Below, piece by piece: positions 52,335-61,543 of a stretch of DNA of 64,000 nt. The notes below the pieces were generated by a model, which worked only from the letters and a program-made list of their open reading frames with translations, ran no database searches and was not told the origin of the DNA. Numbering within the stretch: position 1 is the first letter of the stretch; every line of letters begins with the position of its first letter. Source of the stretch: Brachybacterium sp. SGAir0954 (GTDB lineage: Bacteria; Actinomycetota; Actinomycetes; Actinomycetales; Dermabacteraceae); contig NZ_CP027295.1 in NCBI RefSeq assembly GCF_005490785.1, positions 1,054,001-1,118,000 of the forward strand. Reading direction: 5' to 3'. A program made the translations under genes and the position numbers.

Positions 52335-53363
52335 ATGAGCCCGAGAAGCGAGCGAACCCGCACTGTGCGCTGGAAATGGGTGTGGGTGGGTGCCTTCGCG
52401 GTCGTGGCGCTCATCGTGGGATCGCTCGTGCTGATACGACCGGATTCCCCGGAGCCTCCGACTCCGAGCCCGACGGTTCCTTCCCCCTCGGAGGAGCCCG
52501 TCGTCGTCGAGGACTCAGTCAGCCTGACGGTGCCGAACACGATCGACTTGCCGGCGAAGGCAGTGCCTGTGGAGTCGGGGAAGAAGTACCTCTTCACCAT
52601 CGACATCAAGACGGAGAAGCCGTCCGGATCTCCGGGGGACGCGATGTACTTCGGCTTCTCGCTCAATTGCACCGGGCCCGAGCCGAAGACGGCAAGAGGC
52701 GTAGGAGGGACACAGAACCTAGTCTCCGGCGAGCCGGTGGAGTTGAGTAATCAGTTCCTGCTCGCTGCGGAGGAGACAGGAGATCGTCGATGCAAAGTGG
52801 CGCTCAGCTCACCGAATGAGTCGGCAGCTGCTGCGGGCACCACAGTTGACGCGGAGGTGACCTGGACCGCCAAGCCGGTGGACGAGGCGGTCAGTGTGCC
52901 GAGCGAGGATCGTCTCCCGGTTGTGATCCAACCGGGTGAACGTCGCGCCACGTTCCGCTATGTCATGCCTCTGCCCGCCGACTCCCGTGAGGTGCTGCGA
53001 GTGATGAGCACACTACGCGTGACGACCTGCACCATCGTGAACGGATCCCGTGAAGGTGGACAGACCTTGTGCCCCGAGTCCCAGACCGACGAGCGGGGGA
53101 GCTCGTTCGACATCGACCTCCGCGCGGACCTGCTCGACGAGGACGGGAACCTCTGCGACAGCCTTGATCTCATCCGCGACGCCACCCACGTGGACCAGAC
53201 GACCCATCACGCCGTTCGATCCCTGAACAAGGTGCAGACCCTCCCCGAGGAGCCTTGCGGCGACAGGGTGCAGTTCGTCCTGGCGGTCGACAACCAGGGC
53301 CCGGCGCCGCTGCTCGTCCACGGGACGAGCTCGACGTTCATCGCGGTTCTTGCGGACGAGTGA
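52335..53363 (+). CDS. Membrane-anchored extracytoplasmic protein of unknown function
   Basis: A 342-residue protein. A basic N-terminus (RSERTRTVRWKW) precedes one membrane helix at about 15-37, then a Pro/Ser/Thr/Glu-rich linker (38-60) and a beta-rich soluble domain with several cysteines (CTG, RRCKV, TTCTI, TLCPE, NLCDS, EPCGD), which may form disulfides outside the cell. I recognise no family. GGAAGG precedes ATG 52335. As last gene of the plus-strand run it may handle the exported polymer, but this rests on position only. Confidence 0.75.
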   Translation: MSPRSERTRTVRWKWVWVGAFAVVALIVGSLVLIRPDSPEPPTPSPTVPSPSEEPVVVEDSVSLTVPNTIDLPAKAVPVESGKKYLFTIDIKTEKPSGSPGDAMYFGFSLNCTGPEPKTARGVGGTQNLVSGEPVELSNQFLLAAEETGDRRCKVALSSPNESAAAAGTTVDAEVTWTAKPVDEAVSVPSEDRLPVVIQPGERRATFRYVMPLPADSREVLRVMSTLRVTTCTIVNGSREGGQTLCPESQTDERGSSFDIDLRADLLDEDGNLCDSLDLIRDATHVDQTTHHAVRSLNKVQTLPEEPCGDRVQFVLAVDNQGPAPLLVHGTSSTFIAVLADE

Positions 53364-53710
53364 GTATCGACCCGTTCCTGAGCTATCCCGCCACGCCGAT
53401 GAACGGTCGCTCGTCAGTGGGGACAGTGAGAGGTTGCTGCCTCAGCGTTCTGATCGCCTGCCTTGATTTGTGGGTGCAGCGGTTCTACGGAGCTCGGCAT
53501 CGGCCGCGAACTGTTCTTGTCTACTACTGCGGCGCCGACCAGGACGCTGGCCGTGGGCACGGCGGCCATCCGGACGGGTGCGCGACCAACGCGATGCGCT
53601 GGCTACGCTGGGTGAGCGCTCCGACCGCGATCACTCCTGGTCCTCATTAGTTGAATGCGACGTCCGCTTCCGATTCAGCCCGCTCTGCGGTGCTTCCGAA
53701 GGGTTTATTC
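53364..53710. other. 347-bp gap without a convincing gene
   Basis: Short open frames exist in several phases, none with a clear ribosome binding site, homology or codon bias. G+C falls relative to the left flank. A TACGCT box at about 53612-53617 could be a -10 for the next gene. The stretch may be a junction or a decayed gene. Confidence 0.5.
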
Positions 53711-54907
53711 ATGCCTGTCGTTCCCCAGCAGACCGTCATCTTGACCCGCATGGGCGTAGGCGTCTACGACCTGGAATGGTGGCGGGTGCGTCTCAGTATC
53801 TTTGACGTCGTCACGGCGTCAAGCGTCTCCGCAATGCGGGGAAGATCGATCGTCTGGTACCTGATTCTCGATGAGGACGTGCCCGGAGAGGCTCTTGACT
53901 CTCTGCACGAGATCATTAGCCGTCGAGGGCTGGGCGGCATCGCGACCTTCATCTTCGTCGCCGACTCGACACAGATCTCTCGAGGTATGCGCCAGGCTCT
54001 GATCACGGCGGCGCCATCGAGTGCTCGCCTTCACGTCCAGCTCTTGGATGATGACGATGCGATCACCACGGACCTTCACGACGCGCACCTTGACGTCTTT
54101 GACGAGGAGTTCGCCGGTCCTCAGATCGCGAGCACCCTGATCGGCCTGGCTGTCGATGCGCCGCGCCTCCGCATGGGGTCGCGGAAGATGCCCAGTTACC
54201 CGGTGAACACAACCTTCTACGGGACTGCAGCATCCGTCCTTCGAGCCATGCGGACCTCTCACACGCAATGGCTGTCACGGGCACCTTCGATCGGAGGCCG
54301 TGCGTACGAAGTTGCCGATAGCGCCCACCCGTCCTGGCTGTATCTCGTTCATGAGCAGGCAGACGGAGGCTATGCGGAACGGAGTCGCGATATCGGTGCG
54401 GCGGGTGACCTGGCCCCTCTTGCGAGCGATCAGCTCGCACGATTCGGGATTGATCATCAGGAGTTCGTCTCTGCAGTGGAGCTTCTTCGTGAAGCCCCTC
54501 CCACTCTCGGATTGACGTGGCGCCGTACTCAGCCCCAGATCCTCCGGCTCGCCGATGCCCGGCTAGATGTCGCACGGGTGAAGCGCGAGATGGTGAAGAT
54601 TAACAGCAACATCTTCGACCGAAGCACCCCATTCTTCTACTTGCGACGCCCCTTGCCGCGAGCGGAACTGACTGCAGGATCGGTTCAGTTCACCGGTACC
54701 GGTACCCCCGGATCGACGATAGAGATCTGGCTGTCCGGCGCAGGCGAGCCTCGGTTGATCGGAACTTCGATCTGTGACGCAGAGTCGGGGTCTTGGGCGG
54801 TCACCTTCAAGATCGCCGCATCGACGAACTGGAAGATCGAGATCCGTCAGGTCATCGCAGGGAACGCGGTCAACGAGATTCGGTACGACCTAGTGGTGAA
54901 CCCTTGA
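53711..54907 (+). CDS. Rhamnosyltransferase-like glycosyltransferase
   Basis: A 398-residue protein. The start TVILTRMGVGVYDLEWWRVRLSIFDVVTASSVSAM and the acidic DDDD (residues 113-116) in VQLLDDDDAITT match the layout of the putative rhamnosyltransferase family (PF11316 type: T-R at strand 1, W-x-x-R, then L-D-D-D-D). The last 80 residues are a beta-rich domain (PRAELTAGSVQFTGTGTPGSTIEIWLSG) resembling a Big/PKD-like sandwich, unusual for this family. ATG 53711 has GAAGG about 11 nt upstream; a TTG at 53651 is the alternative. Base composition is lower in G+C than its neighbours. dTDP-rhamnose would come from the rml operon at 26-30 kb. Confidence 0.65.
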   Translation: MPVVPQQTVILTRMGVGVYDLEWWRVRLSIFDVVTASSVSAMRGRSIVWYLILDEDVPGEALDSLHEIISRRGLGGIATFIFVADSTQISRGMRQALITAAPSSARLHVQLLDDDDAITTDLHDAHLDVFDEEFAGPQIASTLIGLAVDAPRLRMGSRKMPSYPVNTTFYGTAASVLRAMRTSHTQWLSRAPSIGGRAYEVADSAHPSWLYLVHEQADGGYAERSRDIGAAGDLAPLASDQLARFGIDHQEFVSAVELLREAPPTLGLTWRRTQPQILRLADARLDVARVKREMVKINSNIFDRSTPFFYLRRPLPRAELTAGSVQFTGTGTPGSTIEIWLSGAGEPRLIGTSICDAESGSWAVTFKIAASTNWKIEIRQVIAGNAVNEIRYDLVVNP

Positions 54908-54922
54908 AGCAGTGGGGAGTCT

Positions 54923-57814
54923 TCATCCATCCGCACGGGAACTGAGGGCCGGTGAAACGGTGCCGATCCTCTCGTACACGGCGAGCATGACCTGCCCGTA
55001 GAGATCGTTCGAGAGGCCCTTGTGGCCGGGGCCCAAGTCGAACGACACGTCCCGTATGGTGACGCCGTCGAGGTGCTCCGCGGCCTCTCGAAGGGGGGCC
55101 GCATGGTTTCGCTCGTGGTAGACGTCGCCGCTGTTCATGACAAGTGTGACATCGAGCTGCGAGCTCAGGTCCTGCAAGCGGCGCATGACGCTGATCCGTG
55201 GGATCAGTTCACTTTTGTTGCCAACATCCTTCCGGCCGAGAGCTGAGACCATCGCCGCTCGGTACGCCTTGGCGTTGTATCGACGAAGATCAGTCTGAGG
55301 GTTCGCCGCGACGACGTGCGCTCCAGGGATATGTGCGCCGATCTGAAGTGCGGCGAAGCCACCCCCCGAGCCGCCTTGGATGACGACCTTTTCTGTCCCG
55401 AGATGCTGGCCGAGCTTAACGATCGCTTTGGCGATTGACTTGGGGAGGTCGATCTCCTCGTCCCCGAGGTACCATCCGAGCCGCAGCTCCGATGAGAGAT
55501 CCAGCGTGGGATCCGCGAATGCGACAAACGGGCCGGCGCCGAGCTCCCCCTGGAAGCGAACCCGCTGGAAAAGGGGGAGATGAGTCCTGGCCCGGTCGAC
55601 AGCGGTCTGCAGCATCACTGTGAGGGTGTCTCCGGAGGCAGGCGTCACCAGCGCAGGCAGTACGAGCGATCCGAGTGCGTACGTCACCATGGTGGGCCGG
55701 TTCAGCGGCGGAAGATCACTGATCGCCCCATAGACGCTTGCCGTCGGGGCATTGACGTGCGAGGTTCGGAATGAGTCCTTCGCTTCCCAGTTGATGAGAC
55801 CCGGCCGATGCTTGAGCACCTCGCGACGATCGACCTTGGCGTGCGAGATGCACCGAAGGTCACTGATCGTCGCGCGGAGACCGAGATCAATCCCGCGGGG
55901 GACGGAATACTTTCCAAGGTAGTTCTCCAGATCGCGCGCGAGTGATCCTCGCGTAGCGGCATCCGGTGAGTCCCATGCCGTTTTCCGGGCGCGTCGGGTG
56001 AGTGTGAAAACCCGTGCGCGGGTCTCATGGTCCAGAGCGTCAAGCTCAGGAAGATCGCTCGCCTCTGTTGGCGCCTTCACGTTGACATTCGTGTCCGCGG
56101 TATACGGAGCAAAACTAACGCCATCTTTCGCTATGACGATCTGCTCGGCGACCCTACCGGAGTCCACGCGGAGACGGATCTGACCCGCTGGGGTTCCTTC
56201 GACCGTCTCCAGGGTCGGCTGATGCCCCTTGAATCCGGCGGCGACCAGGGTGATGAATCGGAACCGCCGACCCGTCTTCGTGAAACGAAGTGCAGGTGCT
56301 GCTTCCCTCTGCTTCCAACCCGTCGAGACCCAGCCTGCTGTCGGGCGCTCTTGCGCGCTGACCGCTTCCCGACGTGGAGCGGACCCTGCGAAGAGAACCG
56401 CTGCATGAGCATCGCCCGCGCTCAGTGCGTAGCCGCGGGGGACGGGAGTGGCGCTCACGCCGGGACCGCACTGCCAGTTCTGAACCGCTGTGCATTCGTC
56501 TGTGGATGCGACGTTGTCGATGACCACGAGGTACTCCCCGGTGACCGAGTAGACGACCCTTCGGGTCACTGTGACGCCCTGATACCCGGAGTCCGTGAAG
56601 GTCACGTCGTAGTAGCTGTCGGTGATCTCGCGTCGGGTGCAGGCGACAAACGATGCAGGATCGTACGGTCGATCGATGGCCGGGAGGCTATGGGATGCAC
56701 GGGAGACGCAGAAGTCTCGCATCTCGCTGGAGCCGTATTGGAACTTGCCGGGGTCGGTGATCCACTCGGTGCCCATCGAGCTATAAGTGATCGATCCCCC
56801 GTCAGGGTGACCGTGAACCCGTTTCGCGGAGCCAAAGGAAGCCGACCAGTAGGTCTCGTCGGCGTAGTCCCGTTCCTGGTCGCCCCAACCACTGCGCGCG
56901 AAGAGGTAGCCAGCATCGTAGATCCGGATCAAATCTTCCGGTGGCTCTCCGTCTGCGCCAGCAGTGCTGACCCACCTGGTCGCAGGATGGTCGATATATT
57001 TCGGTGAGCCGCCGTCGGTGTCTCCGATGCCGACGAAGCGGCCGTCCGGTTTCGTCGCATGTGCTAGCTCGACGGGAACAGAGTCAAGCATTTCCATCTT
57101 GGCGGGGACCTCGATCCCCTCGACTTCGAGTCGGCGGCGGGCGTCCTTCCACCAGTTGTAGTTCGACAGATGGTAGGCGATGGCCCCTTCGGAATTGATC
57201 GCCTGGTCGTCGTAAGCAGTCGAGTAGAGCTCTTCAAGTCTGCTCTGTGCGAGTGCGATGGCCGCCTGGTCGCCGAGGACAGCGCCACAGACGAGTAATC
57301 CCTGATGCTGATGGAGAGCGTGATTCGAATGCCCCAGATGGGAGGCATCGGACAGCCAGTCGGCATGGGTGCGGATGCTGTCTGTCAGCCATGTGGGGGT
57401 AGTCGATTGCCTTCGTGACATGAACGGGATGCCTGCGCAAAGGGCGAGCGCCCGAATGCCGTCCACCATGTCCATCCATGCTGGCTTGAGTCGTGCACTG
57501 TTACGGCTGTCCCAATCCACCCAGGATTTCGCGATCGATTGCCACGCGGCGCCAGCTCCGGTGTCTCCTTTTTCTGCACGGCGACGGAGTGGGTCGATCC
57601 AGCGCAGCATATGGAACTGCGCACGCCAATTAAGGTCGCCGAAGGGGTCCGCATTCCAGTCGATGACTTCTGGAATATTCCAGATTGGGTGCGGCTTGAG
57701 CTCGAGGTCGCGTTCCTTAAGGCTCCGTGCAAGGGTGGCGTCTCTTGAGGAGTGATTGAAGTGAACGCCGAAAGCCTGGCGTTCCGCTGCGGCGACGGAA
57801 ATATGGGTGCTCAT
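54923..57814 (-). CDS. Heparinase II/III / alpha-beta hydrolase fusion protein (copy 2)
   Basis: A 963-residue protein. The helical toroid (about 40-250) has LGHSNHALHQHQGLLVCG, followed by the heparinase II/III beta domain (about 290-560) with KRVHGHPDGGSITYSS near 330 and ASHSLPAIDRP. The C-terminal alpha/beta hydrolase (about 700-950) has GGSGGGFAALQ near 813, DVYHERNH and LGPGHKG. Unlike copy 1 the lyase motif looks intact. No signal peptide. ATG 57814 has GAGG 8 nt upstream. It faces the rhamnosyltransferase-like gene tail to tail (15 bp) and is lower in G+C than the rest of the locus. Confidence 0.8.
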   Translation of the reverse strand: MSTHISVAAAERQAFGVHFNHSSRDATLARSLKERDLELKPHPIWNIPEVIDWNADPFGDLNWRAQFHMLRWIDPLRRRAEKGDTGAGAAWQSIAKSWVDWDSRNSARLKPAWMDMVDGIRALALCAGIPFMSRRQSTTPTWLTDSIRTHADWLSDASHLGHSNHALHQHQGLLVCGAVLGDQAAIALAQSRLEELYSTAYDDQAINSEGAIAYHLSNYNWWKDARRRLEVEGIEVPAKMEMLDSVPVELAHATKPDGRFVGIGDTDGGSPKYIDHPATRWVSTAGADGEPPEDLIRIYDAGYLFARSGWGDQERDYADETYWSASFGSAKRVHGHPDGGSITYSSMGTEWITDPGKFQYGSSEMRDFCVSRASHSLPAIDRPYDPASFVACTRREITDSYYDVTFTDSGYQGVTVTRRVVYSVTGEYLVVIDNVASTDECTAVQNWQCGPGVSATPVPRGYALSAGDAHAAVLFAGSAPRREAVSAQERPTAGWVSTGWKQREAAPALRFTKTGRRFRFITLVAAGFKGHQPTLETVEGTPAGQIRLRVDSGRVAEQIVIAKDGVSFAPYTADTNVNVKAPTEASDLPELDALDHETRARVFTLTRRARKTAWDSPDAATRGSLARDLENYLGKYSVPRGIDLGLRATISDLRCISHAKVDRREVLKHRPGLINWEAKDSFRTSHVNAPTASVYGAISDLPPLNRPTMVTYALGSLVLPALVTPASGDTLTVMLQTAVDRARTHLPLFQRVRFQGELGAGPFVAFADPTLDLSSELRLGWYLGDEEIDLPKSIAKAIVKLGQHLGTEKVVIQGGSGGGFAALQIGAHIPGAHVVAANPQTDLRRYNAKAYRAAMVSALGRKDVGNKSELIPRISVMRRLQDLSSQLDVTLVMNSGDVYHERNHAAPLREAAEHLDGVTIRDVSFDLGPGHKGLSNDLYGQVMLAVYERIGTVSPALSSRADG

Positions 57815-57962
57815 GGACTACCTCGTGGCGGAGCGAGTCTTCATCGACCCGGCATCTAAGAATTGGGAAAGGGTGCTTGCAGGTGCCTTCAAGGGATGAT
57901 CCGCTCGATCCTCGCACATTTGCGTTCTCCGCGAGGGCCGAGCGGACCGAGGCGCGGGGCGA

Positions 57963-60107
57963 TCAGTCAGTCAGCTCTGCATACGTCCGGGCGATGAGCT
58001 GGGCGAGCTGCATCCAGTCGCGGTTCTCCACGACCCACTCCCGTGCCTGGTCGCCGATGCGGCGCGTGTGCTCGGGATCGTCGAGGAGGATCGTGAGCTG
58101 CTCGATGAGCGACTCGGCGCTGCCCTTCTCGTGGAGGTAGCCGTTCAGGCCCGGCGTGACGATCTCCTTGAGCGCGGAGACGTCGGAGGCGACGACCGCC
58201 TTGCCCATTGCCATCGCCTCGAAGGGCTTGAGCGGGGAGACCATTTCGCACACCGGCAGGGGGAGCCGCGGGAAGGGCGTGATGTCGACGAGCGAGTAGT
58301 AGCGCTCCACGTCCTCGTGCGGCACGCGGCCGGTGAAGGTGACGACGTGCTCGAGGTCGTGCTCCTGGACATGGTTCTGGAATCGTTCCAGCTCCGCGCC
58401 GTCGCCGACGATGAGCACGTGGAAGTCCTCGCGCGAGCGGTTGAGAACTTCGGCCGCCTCGAGCATGAGCTCGATGCCTTCGTAGTCGAGCACAGAACCG
58501 ACGTAGCCGATCACCGTCTTCCCCGAGACGCCGAGCTCGCTGGCGAGCTCCTCGTCACGGGGGATCGGCGTGAAGCGGGACGTGTCGACGCCGTTCGGGA
58601 CCACGCTGATCTTCTCGGCCTCGACACCGCGATCGATCATCTCGGCGCGTAGGGCCTCCGTGATCGCGAAGACCCTGGTGGCACCCTTCGCGGCGTCGGC
58701 CTCCATGCGAGCGATGTACTGGAACATGTTGCTCTTCGCCCACTCGGGATTGCGGGACCCTCGCGTGACCTCCCAGAGGCCGCGGACCTCGTAGATCGAG
58801 GGCAGTCCGAGCTGGCGAGCGGTCTTCACCGCGGTGAGCCCGTTCCAGTGGTTCGACGCCGCGTGGATGATCGCAGGGCGCTCCTGCTTCGCAAGCTCGA
58901 GCAGAGACTTCGAGTACCGCTCGGTGTAGTCGTAGAGCGGATTCTTCTTCTCGATCTCACGGCCCTTGAGCAGCCGGCGGTAATCGACCTCGCCGACCAC
59001 CTCGTGGAGGGGGACATCGGGGAGATCGCCCTTGCCGGGCATGTCGTAGGGATAGCCCAGCCGCGTGACGCCGTCCACGTCCCACCCGATGCGGTTGAGC
59101 TCGGAGAGCAGACCGTGAGTACGCGTGGCGTACCCGGCGGAGTTGTGGGGGAGAGAGTTGTGGAGCAGGTAGAAGACGTGGTCCTGCTTCGCCTCGTAGG
59201 CCGGCTCCTTCTTCATCTTGGGGAAGGGGAAGCCGGTCTTCCCGAGCTGGTAGTTGCTGACCGCGCTCCGCTGCACCTCGTGCTGCAGACGCTTGGCCCA
59301 CGCGTCGTCCGGCTTCAGGGCGCGGTAGGACTCCAGGTACTGCACGAGCTGCTTCTGCTTGCCGGCCGTCCGGGCTCGTCGGATCGCTCGCCGCAGGGCA
59401 TTGATCGGGACGGCCTGCGGCGCGGCAGTCTTCAGCAGCTCGGCGGCCACGCCACGGTTGCCGCGAGCGAGGACCACGGTGAGATGTGCGCGAGTCCGGT
59501 CGTTCTCCCCGAGCTCAGAAGTGAGCTCGGCCAGCACCTCGTCCGACACGGACTTCTCCACATAGGCACGGTTGATCCCGACGATGGCTCGGCTGACCTT
59601 GTCCGATCCGGCCTCGACCGTGTCGAGGACGGGAGAGAGCCGATGCGGGATCGCGTAGTCGAGCGCGCCCCGATGCTCCTGCGGATGGGCGGCGATGTCG
59701 GCCGAGAGCCGGCCCAGTGACCAGCCTGCCCGCTCGGTGGGGAGCTCCAGCTCCCGCACGAGCTCCAGGTAGAGCTCGAGCGCGTCGACCTGTGCGCCGT
59801 TCCCGGCGAGGGAGAGCGCCAGCACCTCCTCCGCGGTGCTGCCGTGGTTCACCGAGATGAGATAACGCGCGTACTCCAGGAGCACGGCACCATCGAAGCC
59901 GGACCGAGCCCCCGCCTCGCGGAACCGGGACAGAGCAACCTCGGTGCCGTCCTCCGACACCGCCGCCTGACGAGCGTCGTCGAGCAGCTGCTCGACCTGA
60001 AGCCGTCGAGAGGCCTCGGCCTCGTCAGCGGCCCGCGAGGAGTTCGACTGGCCTCCCCGGAACCACCGGAACGAGGAGCCCGACTCCGCGCCGACGGTCA
60101 CCGCCAC
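57963..60107 (-). CDS. GT4 glycosyltransferase with long helical N-terminal domain
   Basis: A 714-residue protein. Residues 1-300 are helical and repeat-like (TPR-type pairs such as LLEYARYLISVNHGSTAEEVLALSLAG). The GT-B domain begins near 310 with VFYLLHNSLPHNSAGYATRTHGLL and continues with ISVVPNGVDTSRF, VLDYEGIELMLEAAE, FTGRVPHEDVERYYSLVD and MVSPLKPFEAMAMGKAVVASDV. This is the same plan as the GT at 36094 and the GT part of 41015. Its GTG start overlaps the wecC stop by 10 nt, so it is cotranslated with the ManNAcA-forming dehydrogenase and may transfer ManNAcA (inference). Confidence 0.88.
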   Translation of the reverse strand: MAVTVGAESGSSFRWFRGGQSNSSRAADEAEASRRLQVEQLLDDARQAAVSEDGTEVALSRFREAGARSGFDGAVLLEYARYLISVNHGSTAEEVLALSLAGNGAQVDALELYLELVRELELPTERAGWSLGRLSADIAAHPQEHRGALDYAIPHRLSPVLDTVEAGSDKVSRAIVGINRAYVEKSVSDEVLAELTSELGENDRTRAHLTVVLARGNRGVAAELLKTAAPQAVPINALRRAIRRARTAGKQKQLVQYLESYRALKPDDAWAKRLQHEVQRSAVSNYQLGKTGFPFPKMKKEPAYEAKQDHVFYLLHNSLPHNSAGYATRTHGLLSELNRIGWDVDGVTRLGYPYDMPGKGDLPDVPLHEVVGEVDYRRLLKGREIEKKNPLYDYTERYSKSLLELAKQERPAIIHAASNHWNGLTAVKTARQLGLPSIYEVRGLWEVTRGSRNPEWAKSNMFQYIARMEADAAKGATRVFAITEALRAEMIDRGVEAEKISVVPNGVDTSRFTPIPRDEELASELGVSGKTVIGYVGSVLDYEGIELMLEAAEVLNRSREDFHVLIVGDGAELERFQNHVQEHDLEHVVTFTGRVPHEDVERYYSLVDITPFPRLPLPVCEMVSPLKPFEAMAMGKAVVASDVSALKEIVTPGLNGYLHEKGSAESLIEQLTILLDDPEHTRRIGDQAREWVVENRDWMQLAQLIARTYAELTD

Positions 60108-61351
60108 AGCCCCTTGGTGTCGATGACGACCTTCTCCTGCAGCTTCTCGCGGTCGAAGGTCTTGAACGGATCGTGATCCACCATGAGCAGCACGATGTCC
60201 GCGCGCTCCACGGCGTCCTCGAGCTCGGCGAGCTCGACGTTGTCCTTGCCGGCGAACTCCTTGGGGAGCTCCTCGATGTTCGGCTCCACGACCAGCACCG
60301 TGCCATGGTCCAGACGGTCCGTGAGCGCCACCGCGATGTCCTTCGAGGGGGACTCGCGCAGATCGTCGATGTTCGCCTTGAACGCGATGCCGAGCGCCGC
60401 GACGACGGGGCTCTTGAGCTTGTCGGCCTTCGCCAGCACCTTCTCGAGCACCAGCTCGGGCTTGGAGTCGTTGACCTCGCGGGCGGTGCGGATGAGGTTC
60501 GAGTACTCACGGTCCGCGGAGACGATGAACCACGGGTCCACCGCGATGCAGTGGCCGCCCACGCCCGGGCCGGGCTGGAGGATGTTCACGCGCGGGTGGT
60601 GGTTGGCGAGCTCGATGAGCTCCCACACGTCGATGCCCTGGCGCTCGGAGATGATCGAGAGCTCGTTGGCGAAGGCGATGTTCACGTCGCGGAAGGCGTT
60701 TTCGGTGAGCTTGGCCATCTCCGCGGTGCGGGCGTCGGTGACGAGCAGCTCACCCTTGCAGAAGCTCGCGTAGAGGTCGCGGTTCAGCTCGCCGGCCTCG
60801 GCCGACAGGCCGCCGATGATGCGGTCGTTCTCGACCATCTCGATCATGATGCGGCCCGGGAGCACGCGCTCGGGGGCGTGGGAGAAGTACAGGGAGTTCG
60901 GGAGGTTCGGCTCCTTGGTGAACTCCGGTCGGATCCCGAGGATCACGTCCGCCATGAACTCGGTGGCGCCGGGGGGAGAGGTGGACTCGAGGACCACGAG
61001 CTCGCCGCCGGAGAGCTTCGGGGCGATGCCCTTCGCGGCCGCCTCGATGTAGGAGAGGTCCGCGTCGTGGTCGCCCTTGAACGGGGTGGGGACGGAGACG
61101 ATGTACGCATCCGCCTCCGGGGTCTCAATCTGCGCGGAGAGCTTGCCCTGCGCGACGCAGCCGGCGACCACGGTCTCCAGGCCCTCCTCGACGAAGGGGA
61201 CCTTGCCCGCGTTGATCGCGTCGACGTTGGCCTGCTTCACGTCCACGCCGATGACGGTCTTGCCCGCCTGGGCGAGCACGGCGGCGGTAGGCAGTCCGAT
61301 GTAGCCGAGGCCGATGACGGCGACGGTGTCGAGGGGGACGTTGGGGCTCAT
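60098..61351 (-). CDS. wecC: UDP-N-acetyl-D-mannosamine dehydrogenase
   Basis: A 417-residue NAD-dependent dehydrogenase that oxidises UDP-ManNAc to UDP-ManNAcA. The N-terminal Rossmann motif is VAVIGLGYIGLPTAAVLA; SVPTPFKGDHDADLSYIE and LESTSPPGATE follow; the catalytic Cys lies in GPGVGGHCIAVDPWF; the C-terminal part has ALGIAFKANIDDLRESPS. VPTPF and the GVGGHCIAVDPWF form favour the ManNAc enzyme over UDP-glucose dehydrogenase, and wecB in the same locus supports this. GAGGAG lies 8 nt before the ATG. It starts a minus-strand unit with the GT4 gene. Confidence 0.94.
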   Translation of the reverse strand: MSPNVPLDTVAVIGLGYIGLPTAAVLAQAGKTVIGVDVKQANVDAINAGKVPFVEEGLETVVAGCVAQGKLSAQIETPEADAYIVSVPTPFKGDHDADLSYIEAAAKGIAPKLSGGELVVLESTSPPGATEFMADVILGIRPEFTKEPNLPNSLYFSHAPERVLPGRIMIEMVENDRIIGGLSAEAGELNRDLYASFCKGELLVTDARTAEMAKLTENAFRDVNIAFANELSIISERQGIDVWELIELANHHPRVNILQPGPGVGGHCIAVDPWFIVSADREYSNLIRTAREVNDSKPELVLEKVLAKADKLKSPVVAALGIAFKANIDDLRESPSKDIAVALTDRLDHGTVLVVEPNIEELPKEFAGKDNVELAELEDAVERADIVLLMVDHDPFKTFDREKLQEKVVIDTKGLWR

Positions 61352-61411
61352 CCGGGGACTCCTCTAAGGGGGAGGGGGAAAGTTTGCGACCTGGTTGTAG
61401 AGGTCGGTCCT

Positions 61412-61437
61412 ACGGTAGCGGGTGCGACCAATCGCAC
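61412..61437 (-). promoter_or_regulatory. Candidate wecC promoter with overlapping inverted repeat
   Basis: A -10-like TACCGT (minus strand, 61412-61417) would give a leader of about 55 nt. Just upstream is a perfect 6-bp inverted repeat with 4-nt spacer (61422-61427 with 61432-61437), which covers the expected -35 region and could be an operator. Confidence 0.4.
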
Positions 61438-61543
61438 GCGACGGATGGTCACCTGCCGTGACGCCGTGGGACACGGTTTTTGTCACATGCCCCGAATAAT
61501 GCTGTGGCAGGACCTTGATGTTGGTGTGGTGGTTGCTTGACGT

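Noticed and set aside
53364-53710. Possible transposase remnant or small gene in the gap
   Set aside because: None of the frames shows transposase motifs, terminal repeats or a ribosome binding site.
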